Positions 42,003 through 50,710 of a DNA stretch of 64,000 bases are shown one piece after another. Numbering within the stretch: the stretch's first letter is position 1; each line of letters begins with the position of its first letter. A program made the position numbers and the translations under genes. Source of the stretch: Kitasatospora setae KM-6054 (GTDB lineage Bacteria > Actinomycetota > Actinomycetes > Streptomycetales > Streptomycetaceae); assembly GCF_000269985.1 (NCBI RefSeq), contig NC_016109.1, positions 992,001 through 1,056,000 of the forward strand. Direction: 5' to 3'. Under the pieces are notes generated by a model that worked only from the letters and a program-made list of their open reading frames with translations, had not been told where the DNA came from and ran no database searches.

Positions 42003-42234
42003 CTAGTGCCGCGTCAGGCAACCTTTGCCGTCAAGGAGCGGCTCCCCCAGCCCCAAGGGGGGCTGGGAGGTGCCCCCTTGGTGCGTGCTATCGGCGTGCC
42101 GGCCGGAAGTCCTCGTACTGGATGTACTTGGGCTTTCGTCCGGTGCGGCGAGCGGGCCCCTCCTGCCCGGTGGCGGGCAAGGAGGGCGCGTGCCGGGCGT
42201 CGCGACGGGCGAAGGTTGCCTGACGCGGCACTAG
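42003..42234. mobile_element. Non-autonomous MITE-like element with 19-bp terminal inverted repeats
   Basis: TGCCGCGTCAGGCAACCTT at 42007-42025 and its exact complement at 42212-42230 bound a 224-bp core with no coding capacity. The core is flanked on both sides by CTAG (42003-42006 and 42231-42234), a 4-bp target duplication of the YTAR kind made by IS5-group transposases. Inside is a further hairpin (CCCCCAGCCCCAAGG / CCTTGG-type repeats at 42050-42095). No transposase is in the window, so mobility would need one in trans. Confidence 0.85.
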
Positions 42235-42295
42235 GGTGGGCAGCGACGTTGGTCGGCCGGTGGGTACGCCAGAGGGTACGGGTGCGGGAGGCGCG

Positions 42296-45200
42296 GTGCT
42301 GCGGCAAGGGGAGACGGACGAGGACGCCTTCGCGTGGCCGGCGGCCTGGGGGGCGCTGGTGGTGCCGCGGCGCGGGGGCGGGGCGGTGTCGTCCGCCGAG
42401 TGGCCCGGGCGCGCGGCGGTGGCCGCCGAGGACGCGCTGACCGCCGAGCACCGCGAGTGGATCGACCGGGTCTGCGGGTCCCCGCACTCCGACCCGGCGC
42501 TGGTGCGCGCCGCGCGGGCCTACCTGGACGGCGCGGCGGACCCGCTCGGCGCGGCCTGCGTCGCCTCGATGCTGCCCCCGCTGTACGAGGAGGGCGCGGC
42601 GGGCGGGGCGCTGCTGGTCGACGCCTGGACGGCGCGGCACGGCCTGGTGTTCGCCGTCCGCGCCGCGGTCGCCTCGCTGGAGGTCGGCCACGCGCACGCG
42701 TGGCCGAAGTGCGCCGCCGAACGCCTGCTGCCGGGGAACCCGGACTCGCCCACGTTCGGCCGGGAGCAGGCCAAACTGCTGCGCTGGGCACGGCACTTGC
42801 TCTCCACCGCCGCCGAGCCCGAGTACCTGGCCGCCCGCGCGGCGGCCGGGGAGCTGCGCCCCGGCGGGCGACTGCACCGGGCGGGCGCCGGGTTCCTCTT
42901 CCCCGAGGTGCCGGGCTGGGTGGACGAGTGGATCGCCGAGCTGCCGCAGGAGCGGCGGGACCGCTCGCTGTGGGCGCTGCTGCTGTCCGCGCTCGGCGAG
43001 CGCGCGCAGGCCGAGCGGCTGGCCGTCCGGACGGCCTGGTTCTCCTGGGACGCGGCGACGGCGGCGACCGTCGCGGACGGCCTGGGCACCGGCGCGGTGC
43101 CGCTGCTCGCCCGGGCGCTGCGCCGGCTGGACAGCGGCGACGACGCCCGCCGGCTCGCCGCGCTGCTGCTGGAGTTCCCGAGCGACGAGGCGATGCTGGC
43201 GCTGCTGGAGCGGGCCGACGACAAGTCGGTGGCGCCGGTGCTGTGGGAGGCCGTGGAACGCTACCCGGTGCGCGGCCTGCGGCTGTTGGCGGCGGCCGCG
43301 CGAGAGGGCGGGACGACCGGGACCGCCGGGAGCACGTGGACGACCGCCCGGCACCTGCTGGACCGCCGACTGCGCGGCCTGGCCGGGGAGTCGGAACCGC
43401 TGCTGGCCCGACTCGACACGCGGACGGCCGCGTTCGTCCGCGCGCTGCCCGCCGCGCGTCCCGCCGGACCGCTCGCCGCCGAAGCGGACTGGCCCGCCGT
43501 GCTGGCGTCTCCGCCCTGGGAGCGGCCCCGGCCGACCGGACGGCCCCGGGTGGTGACCGGGCCGGCCGTCGACGAGTCGACCGAACTGCGCTGGCTGCCG
43601 GGCGAACAGGAAGCCTGGGCGGTCCCGGCCGACCCGGACGAGGACCTGTGGGGCGACCCGACCGGCACCGGCCCGACCGGCACCGGCCCGGCGGAGACCG
43701 ACTGGGCGGCGCTCGCGCGGGAGGCGTTCTCCGGCAGCGGCATGTGGGCGGCCTGCCGGCTGCTGCGGCGGGCGCCGGTCGCGGAGCTGGCCCCGTTCCT
43801 GGTCCGCTGGCGGCCCGAACTGATCTACCAGGGCGTCGATTCGCTGCGCCCGGTGCTCGCCAAGTACGGCGTCTTCGCCGTACCGGTGGCCCTGCACACC
43901 GCCCGGCTGCGGCCGACCCAGCTGGCGCCCCTGCTGCTGCCGGTGCTGGACGTGGCGGCGGCGCGGCTGATGGCGGAGGGCCTGGTCACCCTCAAGTCGG
44001 TTCGCACCACGGCCGGTTCGTGGTTCGCCCGGCACGGGGTGGCGGGCGCCCTGCTGCTCGTCCCGGACGCGGTGGGCACCCCGGGCCGTCCCCGGACGGC
44101 GGCCGAGCAGGCGCTGCGCCTGGTCGCCGCGCGGACCGGCCCGGACGCGCTGACGGCGGCGACCGCCGAGCGGTACGGGGCGGAGGCGGCGCAGGCCGTC
44201 GCGGCGGTCCTGGCGGTGGATCCGCTGGTGGCCGCGCTGCCCGCCCGGCGGCCCGAACCGCCGCACTGGCTCGACCCGGCGCTGCTGCCGCCACTGCCGC
44301 TGCGGGCGGGGGCGGACTCGGGGGCGGGGGCGGAGGCCGGTGCGGAGGCCGGCGTCGGCGCGGAGGCCGGCGTCGGCGCCGTGCTGCCGGAGGCCGCCGT
44401 GCGGCGGGTGCTGGCCATGCTGGCGCTGTCGAAGCCGGGCGCCCCCTACCCGGGGCTGGCACTGGTCGCGCGGGCGTGCGGGGCGGAGGCGTGGGAGGCG
44501 TTCTGCTGGGCGGTGTTCGAGGAGTGGCGGCTGGCCGGGATGCCCGCCGCGGAGAGCTGGGCGCTGTCGCTGCTCGGCGAGTTCGGCGGCGACGAGACCG
44601 CCCGGCGGCTCGCTCCGGTGCTGCGACTGTGGCCGGGCCAGCAGGCGAGCCGGCGGGCGACCGAGGGGCTGGACGTGCTGGCGGCGATCGGCACGGACAC
44701 CGCGCTGACCGCCCTGCACGGCATCGCCCAGCGGGTGCGCTTCGCCGGGATCCGCGCTCGGGCCGGGGAGAAGGTCGCCGAGGTGGCGCTCCAACTCTGC
44801 CTGACGCCGGACCAGTTGGCCGACCGGCTGGTGCCGGATCTCGGCCTGGCCGCCGACGGCACGGCCCGGTTCGACTACGGGCCAAGGGAGTTCACCGTCA
44901 CCCTGGACCCGCACCTGCAGCCCTGCGTGCTGGACGCGGCGGGCAGGCGGCGCGCGTCGCTGCCCACGCCCGGCGAGCGGGACGATCCGGAGCTGGCCCC
45001 GGCCGAGCGCAAGCGGTACGCGGCGCTGAAGAAGGAGCTGCGCACCGTCGGGGCCGAGCAGATCGCCCGGCTCGAAGCCGCCATGATCGACGAACGTCCT
45101 TGGGGTTCCGATGAGTTCAGGTCGCTGTTCCTTGCCCATCCACTGCTCGGCCGGCTCGGGCAGCAGTTGCTGTGGACCACCGGCCGCGGCGCCGCCCAGG

Positions 45201-45772
45201 CGGCGGGGGCGTTCCGGGTCGCCGAGGACCGCACCTTCGCCGACCTGGACGACAAGCCGTTCGAGCTGCCCGCCGACGCCACCGTCCGTCTGGTCCACCC
45301 GGCCCGGCTCGGCGGCGACCTGACCGGCTGGGCGGAGCTCTTCACCGACTACCTGCTGGTCCAGCCGTTCGCCCAACTCGGCCGCCCGGTCAGGTCGTTG
45401 ACACCGGAGCAGGCGGCCGGGCACCGGCTGCCCGGGTTCGAGGGGCGGATCGTCGGCTACGAGGCGGCGCAGGAGCTGGTGCGGCGCGGGCGCGACTGGG
45501 TGCGCGGGCCGCAGGAGCTCGGCGCCGCCGGATCGGCGGTCTACAAGCGGCTGCCGGACGGCCGGTACCTGAGCGTCACCCTGGCCCCCGGGCTGCACGG
45601 CGCCTCGATCACCACCCAGCCCGACCAGGTCGTGCGCGAGGTCTGGTTCGGCACCCGGCCCGGCGAGTACGCCCCGGGCGACGGGCACGCCCGGCCGCTG
45701 GCCGGGCTGGACGCCGCCGCACTCTCGGAACTCCTGGTCGAACTGGAGGAGTTGACCGGCGCGACGCTCTGA
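42296..45772 (+). CDS. DUF4132 protein without WGR domain (paralogue of 35740-39417)
   Basis: 1158 aa from GTG 42296, preceded by GGGAGG at the right spacing. It is homologous end to end to the WGR-DUF4132 protein, for example VVPRRGGG near the start, SWFARHGVAGALLLVP in the middle and FRVAEDRTFADLDDKPFELPADATVRLVHP near the end. It begins where the WGR domain of the paralogue ends. The MITE ends only 62 bp upstream, so insertion may have removed or separated an N-terminal WGR segment, or the paralogue never had one. The promoter must lie in or beside the MITE. Confidence 0.83.
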   Translation: MLRQGETDEDAFAWPAAWGALVVPRRGGGAVSSAEWPGRAAVAAEDALTAEHREWIDRVCGSPHSDPALVRAARAYLDGAADPLGAACVASMLPPLYEEGAAGGALLVDAWTARHGLVFAVRAAVASLEVGHAHAWPKCAAERLLPGNPDSPTFGREQAKLLRWARHLLSTAAEPEYLAARAAAGELRPGGRLHRAGAGFLFPEVPGWVDEWIAELPQERRDRSLWALLLSALGERAQAERLAVRTAWFSWDAATAATVADGLGTGAVPLLARALRRLDSGDDARRLAALLLEFPSDEAMLALLERADDKSVAPVLWEAVERYPVRGLRLLAAAAREGGTTGTAGSTWTTARHLLDRRLRGLAGESEPLLARLDTRTAAFVRALPAARPAGPLAAEADWPAVLASPPWERPRPTGRPRVVTGPAVDESTELRWLPGEQEAWAVPADPDEDLWGDPTGTGPTGTGPAETDWAALAREAFSGSGMWAACRLLRRAPVAELAPFLVRWRPELIYQGVDSLRPVLAKYGVFAVPVALHTARLRPTQLAPLLLPVLDVAAARLMAEGLVTLKSVRTTAGSWFARHGVAGALLLVPDAVGTPGRPRTAAEQALRLVAARTGPDALTAATAERYGAEAAQAVAAVLAVDPLVAALPARRPEPPHWLDPALLPPLPLRAGADSGAGAEAGAEAGVGAEAGVGAVLPEAAVRRVLAMLALSKPGAPYPGLALVARACGAEAWEAFCWAVFEEWRLAGMPAAESWALSLLGEFGGDETARRLAPVLRLWPGQQASRRATEGLDVLAAIGTDTALTALHGIAQRVRFAGIRARAGEKVAEVALQLCLTPDQLADRLVPDLGLAADGTARFDYGPREFTVTLDPHLQPCVLDAAGRRRASLPTPGERDDPELAPAERKRYAALKKELRTVGAEQIARLEAAMIDERPWGSDEFRSLFLAHPLLGRLGQQLLWTTGRGAAQAAGAFRVAEDRTFADLDDKPFELPADATVRLVHPARLGGDLTGWAELFTDYLLVQPFAQLGRPVRSLTPEQAAGHRLPGFEGRIVGYEAAQELVRRGRDWVRGPQELGAAGSAVYKRLPDGRYLSVTLAPGLHGASITTQPDQVVREVWFGTRPGEYAPGDGHARPLAGLDAAALSELLVELEELTGATL

Positions 45773-45812
45773 CCGGCCCCGCCCGCTCGGGCCGTGGCCT
45801 TGGCCTTGGCCT

Positions 45813-46349
45813 TCAGGAGCGCACGCCCAGGAAAGCCAGCGCGGTCGAGACGTTCGGCTCCACCTCGACCGTGCTGTCCAGCACGAGCCGCAGCGGTTCC
45901 GGCTCGCCCGGCCGGGCGGCCGGCCAGGGCTGGTACGCGGCCCGCAGCCGCTGGACCGCCGCCCAGCTCGGCTCCGGGAAGCCCGCGATGCCGCGCCGGC
46001 GGCCCGCCAGCCGGGCCCGGTGCAGGTCCTGGTCCGGGCAGACCACCTCCAGGAACGCCACCGGCACGCCGTGCCGGGCGGCCAGCGCGCGCCACTGCGC
46101 GCGGGCCGCCTCCACCGCGTTGACGGCGTCGACGACCACGTGCTGGCCGAGCGCCAGCACCCCGTCCGCGACCGCCTCGGCCACCACGTACGCGGCCAGG
46201 CCGGTCGGCTGGTCGGCGGCCACCCCGGCCCGGCGCATCGCCGCCTCGATCGGGTCCACCGACACCACGGGCGCCGCCAGCCGGCGCGCCAGCGCCTGGC
46301 CGACCGTGCTCTTGCCCGCACCGGGCAGGCCCGCCATCGCGATCAGCAT
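45813..46349 (-). CDS. P-loop AAA kinase (zeta-toxin/gluconate-kinase-like)
   Basis: 178 aa, ATG at 46349. It starts MLIAMAGLPGAGKSTVGQAL with Walker A GLPGAGKS at 8-15, SVDPIEAAMRRAG as the switch region and HVVVDAVNAVEAARAQWRALA as Walker B (VVVDA). The AAA_33 family phosphorylates small molecules, nucleosides or peptidoglycan precursors; the substrate is open. Convergent with the second DUF4132 gene and divergent from 46488. Confidence 0.82.
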   Translation of the reverse strand: MLIAMAGLPGAGKSTVGQALARRLAAPVVSVDPIEAAMRRAGVAADQPTGLAAYVVAEAVADGVLALGQHVVVDAVNAVEAARAQWRALAARHGVPVAFLEVVCPDQDLHRARLAGRRRGIAGFPEPSWAAVQRLRAAYQPWPAARPGEPEPLRLVLDSTVEVEPNVSTALAFLGVRS

Positions 46350-46487
46350 CTGTCCGCGCCCCCTCGTCCGTCCGCGCGTCCGTCCGTCCACCCTGTTCGG
46401 CGTGGTCTTGACAAGCGGGATTTCTCCGCACCCGAGCGTATACGGCACTTCCCAAGGCGCGCCGGGAATCACTAAGGTCTGGATGTC

Positions 46488-47420
46488 GTGGACAAGGGTA
46501 GATCCGGTGACGAACTGTGGGACGAGTTCGTCAAGGAATTCGAGAAGAACAACGCCGTCAAGGAACCGAGTGCCGCCGAACGCGCGCGGCAGTCGCCGCA
46601 GCAGTCCGGGCAGGCGGAGGCGTCGAAACCGCGCCGCTCGACCCGCAGGGTGCTGATACCCCTGGTGGTCGGCCTGCTGGTGATCGGCGGCGCGGGAGCG
46701 TACGCGTTCGACTCGGCCCGCTCGGATTCGGGGACGGGGGCGGCGGCCGCACCGGCCTCGTCCGCGCCCGCCGCCTCCGCCTCCGCTTCCGCCTCCTCCT
46801 CGGCGGCCGCCGCCTCCCCGAAGGCGACGCCGTCGGCGAAGGCGTCGCCCTCGGCGAAGGCCGCGGCGCCGTCGTCCGGCGCGCTGAGCGGGGCGATCCC
46901 GCTGTCGGTGTTCCCGCAGCAGGTGCAGGGCTACACCCTGGTGGCGAAGCAGGAGAACCCGGTCTGCACCGGGGCCGAGACGGTGAGCCCGACACTGGCC
47001 GGGCTGATCACCCAGGGCGCCGGCTGCGCCGGCATCGCCCAGGCGCTGTACCGGGACGCCGCCGGCAACCAGTACAACCTGGCGCTGTTCACCATGGTGG
47101 ACCCGATGGACTCCATCGACCTGGTCAACCGGCTGAGCGGCGTGCGGGAGCCCCAGGTCGCCGTCCTGCTCCCGCCCAAGACCTCGGGGCTGACGGCGCT
47201 CGCGGCCGACAGCGGCATCGTGCAGAACTTCGCGGTGCACGACCACGGCATGCTGATCGGCATGGCCCAGTGGGCCGACGGCCGGACCGCGGACTACAAC
47301 GAGCTGGTCACCCTGCTCGTCCCACTGACCCAGGCCGTCGAGAACCGGATCCCGCTCGGCACCGACACCGCGGGCACCGGGAGTTCCTCCCCCTCCGCAC
47401 CGCCCAACCGGACGGTGTAG
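46488..47420 (+). CDS. Single-pass membrane protein with Ala/Ser-rich linker
   Basis: 310 aa, GTG 46488. Cytoplasmic N-terminus (ELWDEFVKEFEKNNAVKEPS), one TM (VLIPLVVGLLVIGGAGAYAF, about residues 55-75), a low-complexity Ala/Ser/Lys linker to about residue 135, then an extracellular globular domain (IPLSVFPQQVQGYTLVAKQE; YNLALFTMVDPMDSIDLVNRLSG) with a Cys pair. Common in Streptomyces and of unknown function. A TTGACA lies at 46408 but without a well-placed -10. Confidence 0.75.
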   Translation: MDKGRSGDELWDEFVKEFEKNNAVKEPSAAERARQSPQQSGQAEASKPRRSTRRVLIPLVVGLLVIGGAGAYAFDSARSDSGTGAAAAPASSAPAASASASASSSAAAASPKATPSAKASPSAKAAAPSSGALSGAIPLSVFPQQVQGYTLVAKQENPVCTGAETVSPTLAGLITQGAGCAGIAQALYRDAAGNQYNLALFTMVDPMDSIDLVNRLSGVREPQVAVLLPPKTSGLTALAADSGIVQNFAVHDHGMLIGMAQWADGRTADYNELVTLLVPLTQAVENRIPLGTDTAGTGSSSPSAPPNRTV

Positions 47421-47439
47421 CACGGCCCTCGGCCGTCGC

Positions 47440-48237
47440 TCAGCCCAACCGGACCACGTAGACCGGCTCCTGGCCGAACCCGGTGAAGCCGTTGCGGCGC
47501 AGGATCGGACCGGAGGTGTCCGGATTGGCCTTGACCAGGGCCAGCCGGGCACCGTTCGCCACCCCGTACGCGAGGCGGGCGCCCAGCAGTTCCCGGTAGA
47601 CCCCCCGCCCGCGCCAGGACGGGACGACCACGCCGCCGGTCAACCGGGCCACGCCGTCGACGAGTTCGAGGCTCGCGGCGCCGACCGGCGTGCCGTCCGC
47701 GTACGCGACGAGGGTGCCGCCACGGCCCGCCGGGACGCTCGCCCCGCCGCGGGCCGCCGCGTCCTCGTACCAGGCGGCGGGCGGGAGTTCACCGCCGAAG
47801 CCGATGACCTCGATGGCCGCGGCGTCCCGCGCGGTGGCCGGGTCGCGCACCCAGCGCAGCTCGGTCGCGGCCCCGGACGCGGCCCCGGACGCGACGGTCG
47901 GCGGTGCGCCGGCCGAGAGGTCGGCGGCCAGGATCTCCAGTCCGAGCTTGACCCGCCCGCCGCGCGCGGCGAGTTCGGCGCCCAGCCCGGGCGGGTCGCC
48001 GATCAGCACCTGCCAGTCCAGCACCGGCGGCCCGAGCGTCCGGGCCAGCGCCAGCACGGCGTCCACGGCCGCACCGAGCGGGCCGGTCGGGGTGAAGGAG
48101 ACCACCGACAGGTCGAAGGCGTACCGGTCGGGCAGCCGCAGCACGGTGCACGTCCCGTCCGCGAAGACCTCGGCGTCGTCCGGCCGCCACACCCAGGCCG
48201 CGCCCGCGGCCGCCACCTCGTCCGTCGTCAGGTTCAT
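47440..48237 (-). CDS. GNAT-family N-acetyltransferase (two-domain)
   Basis: 265 aa, ATG at 48237. The C-terminal GNAT domain has VVPSWRGRGVYRELLGARLAYG (R/Q-x-x-G-x-G/A acetyl-CoA loop) and LALVKANPDTSGPILRRNGFTGFG. The N-terminal 110 residues form an additional degenerate half. Substrate unknown. Convergent with 46488 across a 19-nt gap. Confidence 0.85.
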   Translation of the reverse strand: MNLTTDEVAAAGAAWVWRPDDAEVFADGTCTVLRLPDRYAFDLSVVSFTPTGPLGAAVDAVLALARTLGPPVLDWQVLIGDPPGLGAELAARGGRVKLGLEILAADLSAGAPPTVASGAASGAATELRWVRDPATARDAAAIEVIGFGGELPPAAWYEDAAARGGASVPAGRGGTLVAYADGTPVGAASLELVDGVARLTGGVVVPSWRGRGVYRELLGARLAYGVANGARLALVKANPDTSGPILRRNGFTGFGQEPVYVVRLG

Positions 48238-48363
48238 CCGGCCACGCTAACCGGCTGCACCGCGGCCGAACGGTCGGTGCCCGCACTGTGGCAGAACCAT
48301 GACGATCTTCGCGCCGCGCCGCGCGGCGCCCGCGCTCGGGGCCCGGCGCTCAGGACCCGGTGC

Positions 48364-48699
48364 TCAGGACCCCGTGGCCCGGTCCCCGACGTGGGCGGTG
48401 TGGACGGCGTGGCCGTAGGCGCCCTCGGGCCGCCGGGCCAGCAGCGGGGCGACCCGGCGGGTGGCGGCGGCGACCGGCTCGGAGCGGGTGGTCGCGTCGT
48501 GCGCCGCCTGGTCGGTCCACAGCTGGGTCAGCCAGACCGCGTCCGGGTCGTCGAGCGCGGTGTTGATGCTGTACGCGACCAGCCCGCCGGACTCGCCACC
48601 GGCCCGGAGCCCCTCCAACAGCGCCGCGACCAGCTCGTCGCGCCGACCGGGCAGCGCGGTCAGCCGACCGTAGACGCTGAACTTGCCTTCACCGGACAC
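48364..48699 (-). CDS. Antibiotic biosynthesis monooxygenase (ABM)-domain protein
   Basis: 111 aa, GTG at 48699. The ferredoxin-like ABM fold is seen in KFSVYGRLTALPGRRDELVAALLEGLRA, then YSINTALDDPDAVWLTQLWTDQAAHDATTRS. Such small proteins act as cofactor-free monooxygenases or as heme/quinol-handling dimers; many are merely stress-related. Not linked to the azoxy cluster 25 kb away. Confidence 0.85.
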   Translation of the reverse strand: MSGEGKFSVYGRLTALPGRRDELVAALLEGLRAGGESGGLVAYSINTALDDPDAVWLTQLWTDQAAHDATTRSEPVAAATRRVAPLLARRPEGAYGHAVHTAHVGDRATGS

Positions 48700-48779
48700 G
48701 CGTTCGCCCCTTCGACCGATCGATCCGTCCCCGGCCGAGCCTAGCCCAACCCCCGGGCCGCCCGGGCCGCCTGGAGCCG

Positions 48780-49383
48780 TCAGAGCGGACCGGCGGCCGG
48801 ACCGGCCTCCCGGTCGAGCCGACCATCCGCCGTCAGGCCGGGGTGCGCGCCGCGGACGCCGCCGCCGGTGTGCAGGGCTTCGGCGACCTCGTGCAGGTAG
48901 GAGGCCGGGGCAGGGGTCGGTGAAGTCCCCGCCGCCGGAGTGGCCGGCCCAGCCGGCCCAGCCGAGCCGGCCGTGCTCCGGGCCGGGGCGCAGGTCGAGG
49001 ACGTGGGCGCGGCCGTCGGCGGTCTCGGCCCAGGGCAGCCAGTCCGGGTGCCACCAGGGCTCGTCGTCCCGGGGACGGACGGCCAGGCCGTCGTTCTCCG
49101 CCGCGACGTCCATGCACATCCGCCAGTGCCCGGCGATCCCGGCCCCGCTCAGCGGGGACTGCTCGGGCAGCAGCGTCGCCCACTCGCGCACGCCGTCGTG
49201 GCAGCCCAGCGACTCGCGCAGCTCGGCCGGCAGCGGCCGGCCCAGCACCCGCTCCGCCGCGGCCGGCGCGCCGGGAGTGGCGGGCGGGCGCAGCAGCGCG
49301 AGCGAGGCGGGCGCGTGCCGGGGCGGCCAGGCGTCGATCCGCCGCCAGGAGGCGGCGACCGGCGGGACCGGGGGCTCGTTCAT
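48780..49383 (-). pseudogene. SMI1/KNR4-family protein gene with a +1 frameshift
   Basis: From ATG 49383 the reading frame (RRIDAWPPRHAPASLALLRPP; LPAELRESLGCHDGV; EPWWHPDWLPWAETADGRAHV; WAGWAGHSGGGDFTDP) is a normal SMI1/KNR4 protein to about residue 155. Then the frame loses sense. Shifting by one base in the run near 48905-48915 restores a natural ending (SYLHEVAEALHTGGGVRGAH, then a stop at 48780). SMI1/KNR4 proteins are often immunity proteins to contact-dependent toxins. It is either a real pseudogene or a sequencing indel in a C/G run. Confidence 0.7.
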
Positions 49384-49603
49384 GGCGCCCGTCCTGCCCG
49401 TCCCGGCCCTCCCTGAGCCTCTCCCCCGAGCCTCTCCCCCGTGCCCTGCCACCGGGGGCGCTGTCGGTGGCGGCCGGTAGCGTCGGTACGTGGTGGACGG
49501 TCCGGCCGGGGCGAGGAGCCCGGGTGCGGGCGTCCGGCGGGGCTTGAGAGGATCGTTTCCGCCAGACCGGTTTTCCCCCTTGCTGCTACCCGAGGATTGC
49601 GCG

Positions 49604-50710
49604 ATGCCCGTTCCGACCGCTGCCGCCGACCGTCCCGTCCTGCAGCGGCCGCCCGCCGAGGTGCGGTTCGCGGCGGAGTTGGCGGCGCTGCGCGAGCAGG
49701 ACGCGGATCCGCGGCCGCCGGGCTGGGCGTTGAGTCTGCGGGCGGCGCGGCGGTTCGTGGTGGGTGACGAGCGGGCCGGGGTGAGCCGGAAGTTCGTGGG
49801 GAACGCGACGCTGGTGGAGCGGGCGCTGGTGACGCTGGCGACGGATCGCGGACTGATGCTGGTGGGTGAGCCGGGGACGGCGAAGTCGCTGCTGTCGGAG
49901 CTGATCGCGGCGGCGGTCAGCGGCACGTCCACGTTGACAGTGCAGGGCGGTGCGGCGACCACCGAGGACCAGATCAAGTACGGCTGGAACTACGCGCTGC
50001 TGGTCTCGGAGGGCCCGTCGACGCGTTCGCTGGTGCCCGCGCCGATGCTGAAGGGCATGGCGCAGGGCAAGGTGGTGCGGTTCGAGGAGATCACCCGCTG
50101 CCCGCTGGAGGTGCAGGACTGCCTGCTCTCGCTGCTGTCCGAACGGGTGCTGGCGGTGCCGGAGTTGGAGGGCCCGGACGGCATGGTGTTCGCGAGCGCC
50201 GGGTTCAACGTGATCGCCACGGCGAACACCCGGGACCGGGGCGTCAACGAGATGAGCGCCGCGCTCAAGCGCCGGTTCAACTTCGAGACGGTCTTCCCGA
50301 TCGCCGACTTCGCCACCGAAGTCGCTCTGGTGGAGGCCGAGTCGACGGCTTTGCTGCGCCGGTCGGGTGTCGAGCCGGCCCCGGACCGGGACCTGCTGGA
50401 GGTGCTGGTGGCGACCTTCCGCGAGCTGCGGGCACCGGACGGCGGCAGCGGCGGACGGGGCGGTTCCTCGGCGGTGCTGAGCACCGCCGAGGCGGTCTCG
50501 GTGGCGCACGCGGTGGGCGTGCGCGGCTGGTTCCTGCGCCAGGAGCCGGGCAGCGCGGCCGATCTGGTGACCTGCCTGGCCGGAACTGCGGCCAAGGACA
50601 GCCCGGACGACCTGGCCCGGCTGCGGCGCTTCCTGGAGCAGCAGGCCAAGCAGCGCAAGGGCGGCCGCTGGCGCGAACTGTACGACGCCCGGCACCTGTT
50701 GGCCGACTGA
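49604..50710 (+). CDS. MoxR-type AAA+ ATPase (YehL-like)
   Basis: 368 aa, ATG 49604 after CGAGGA. Walker A GEPGTAKS is at 88-95; VVRFEEITRCPLEVQDCLLSLL is Walker B with its helix, and ATANTRDRGVNEMSAALKRRFNFE contains sensor 1 and the arginine finger. MoxR ATPases act as chaperones with VWA-domain partners. The stop overlaps the DUF5682-VWA start (TGATG), so the two are translationally coupled. With DUF4132 and SWIM genes this is the E. coli yehIKLMPQ arrangement. Confidence 0.88.
   Translation: MPVPTAAADRPVLQRPPAEVRFAAELAALREQDADPRPPGWALSLRAARRFVVGDERAGVSRKFVGNATLVERALVTLATDRGLMLVGEPGTAKSLLSELIAAAVSGTSTLTVQGGAATTEDQIKYGWNYALLVSEGPSTRSLVPAPMLKGMAQGKVVRFEEITRCPLEVQDCLLSLLSERVLAVPELEGPDGMVFASAGFNVIATANTRDRGVNEMSAALKRRFNFETVFPIADFATEVALVEAESTALLRRSGVEPAPDRDLLEVLVATFRELRAPDGGSGGRGGSSAVLSTAEAVSVAHAVGVRGWFLRQEPGSAADLVTCLAGTAAKDSPDDLARLRRFLEQQAKQRKGGRWRELYDARHLLAD

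Noticed and set aside
46408..46444. TTGACA followed by TATACG upstream of the 46488 gene
   Set aside because: The hexamers are 25 nt apart, too far for a sigma70-type promoter; no better-placed -10 found.
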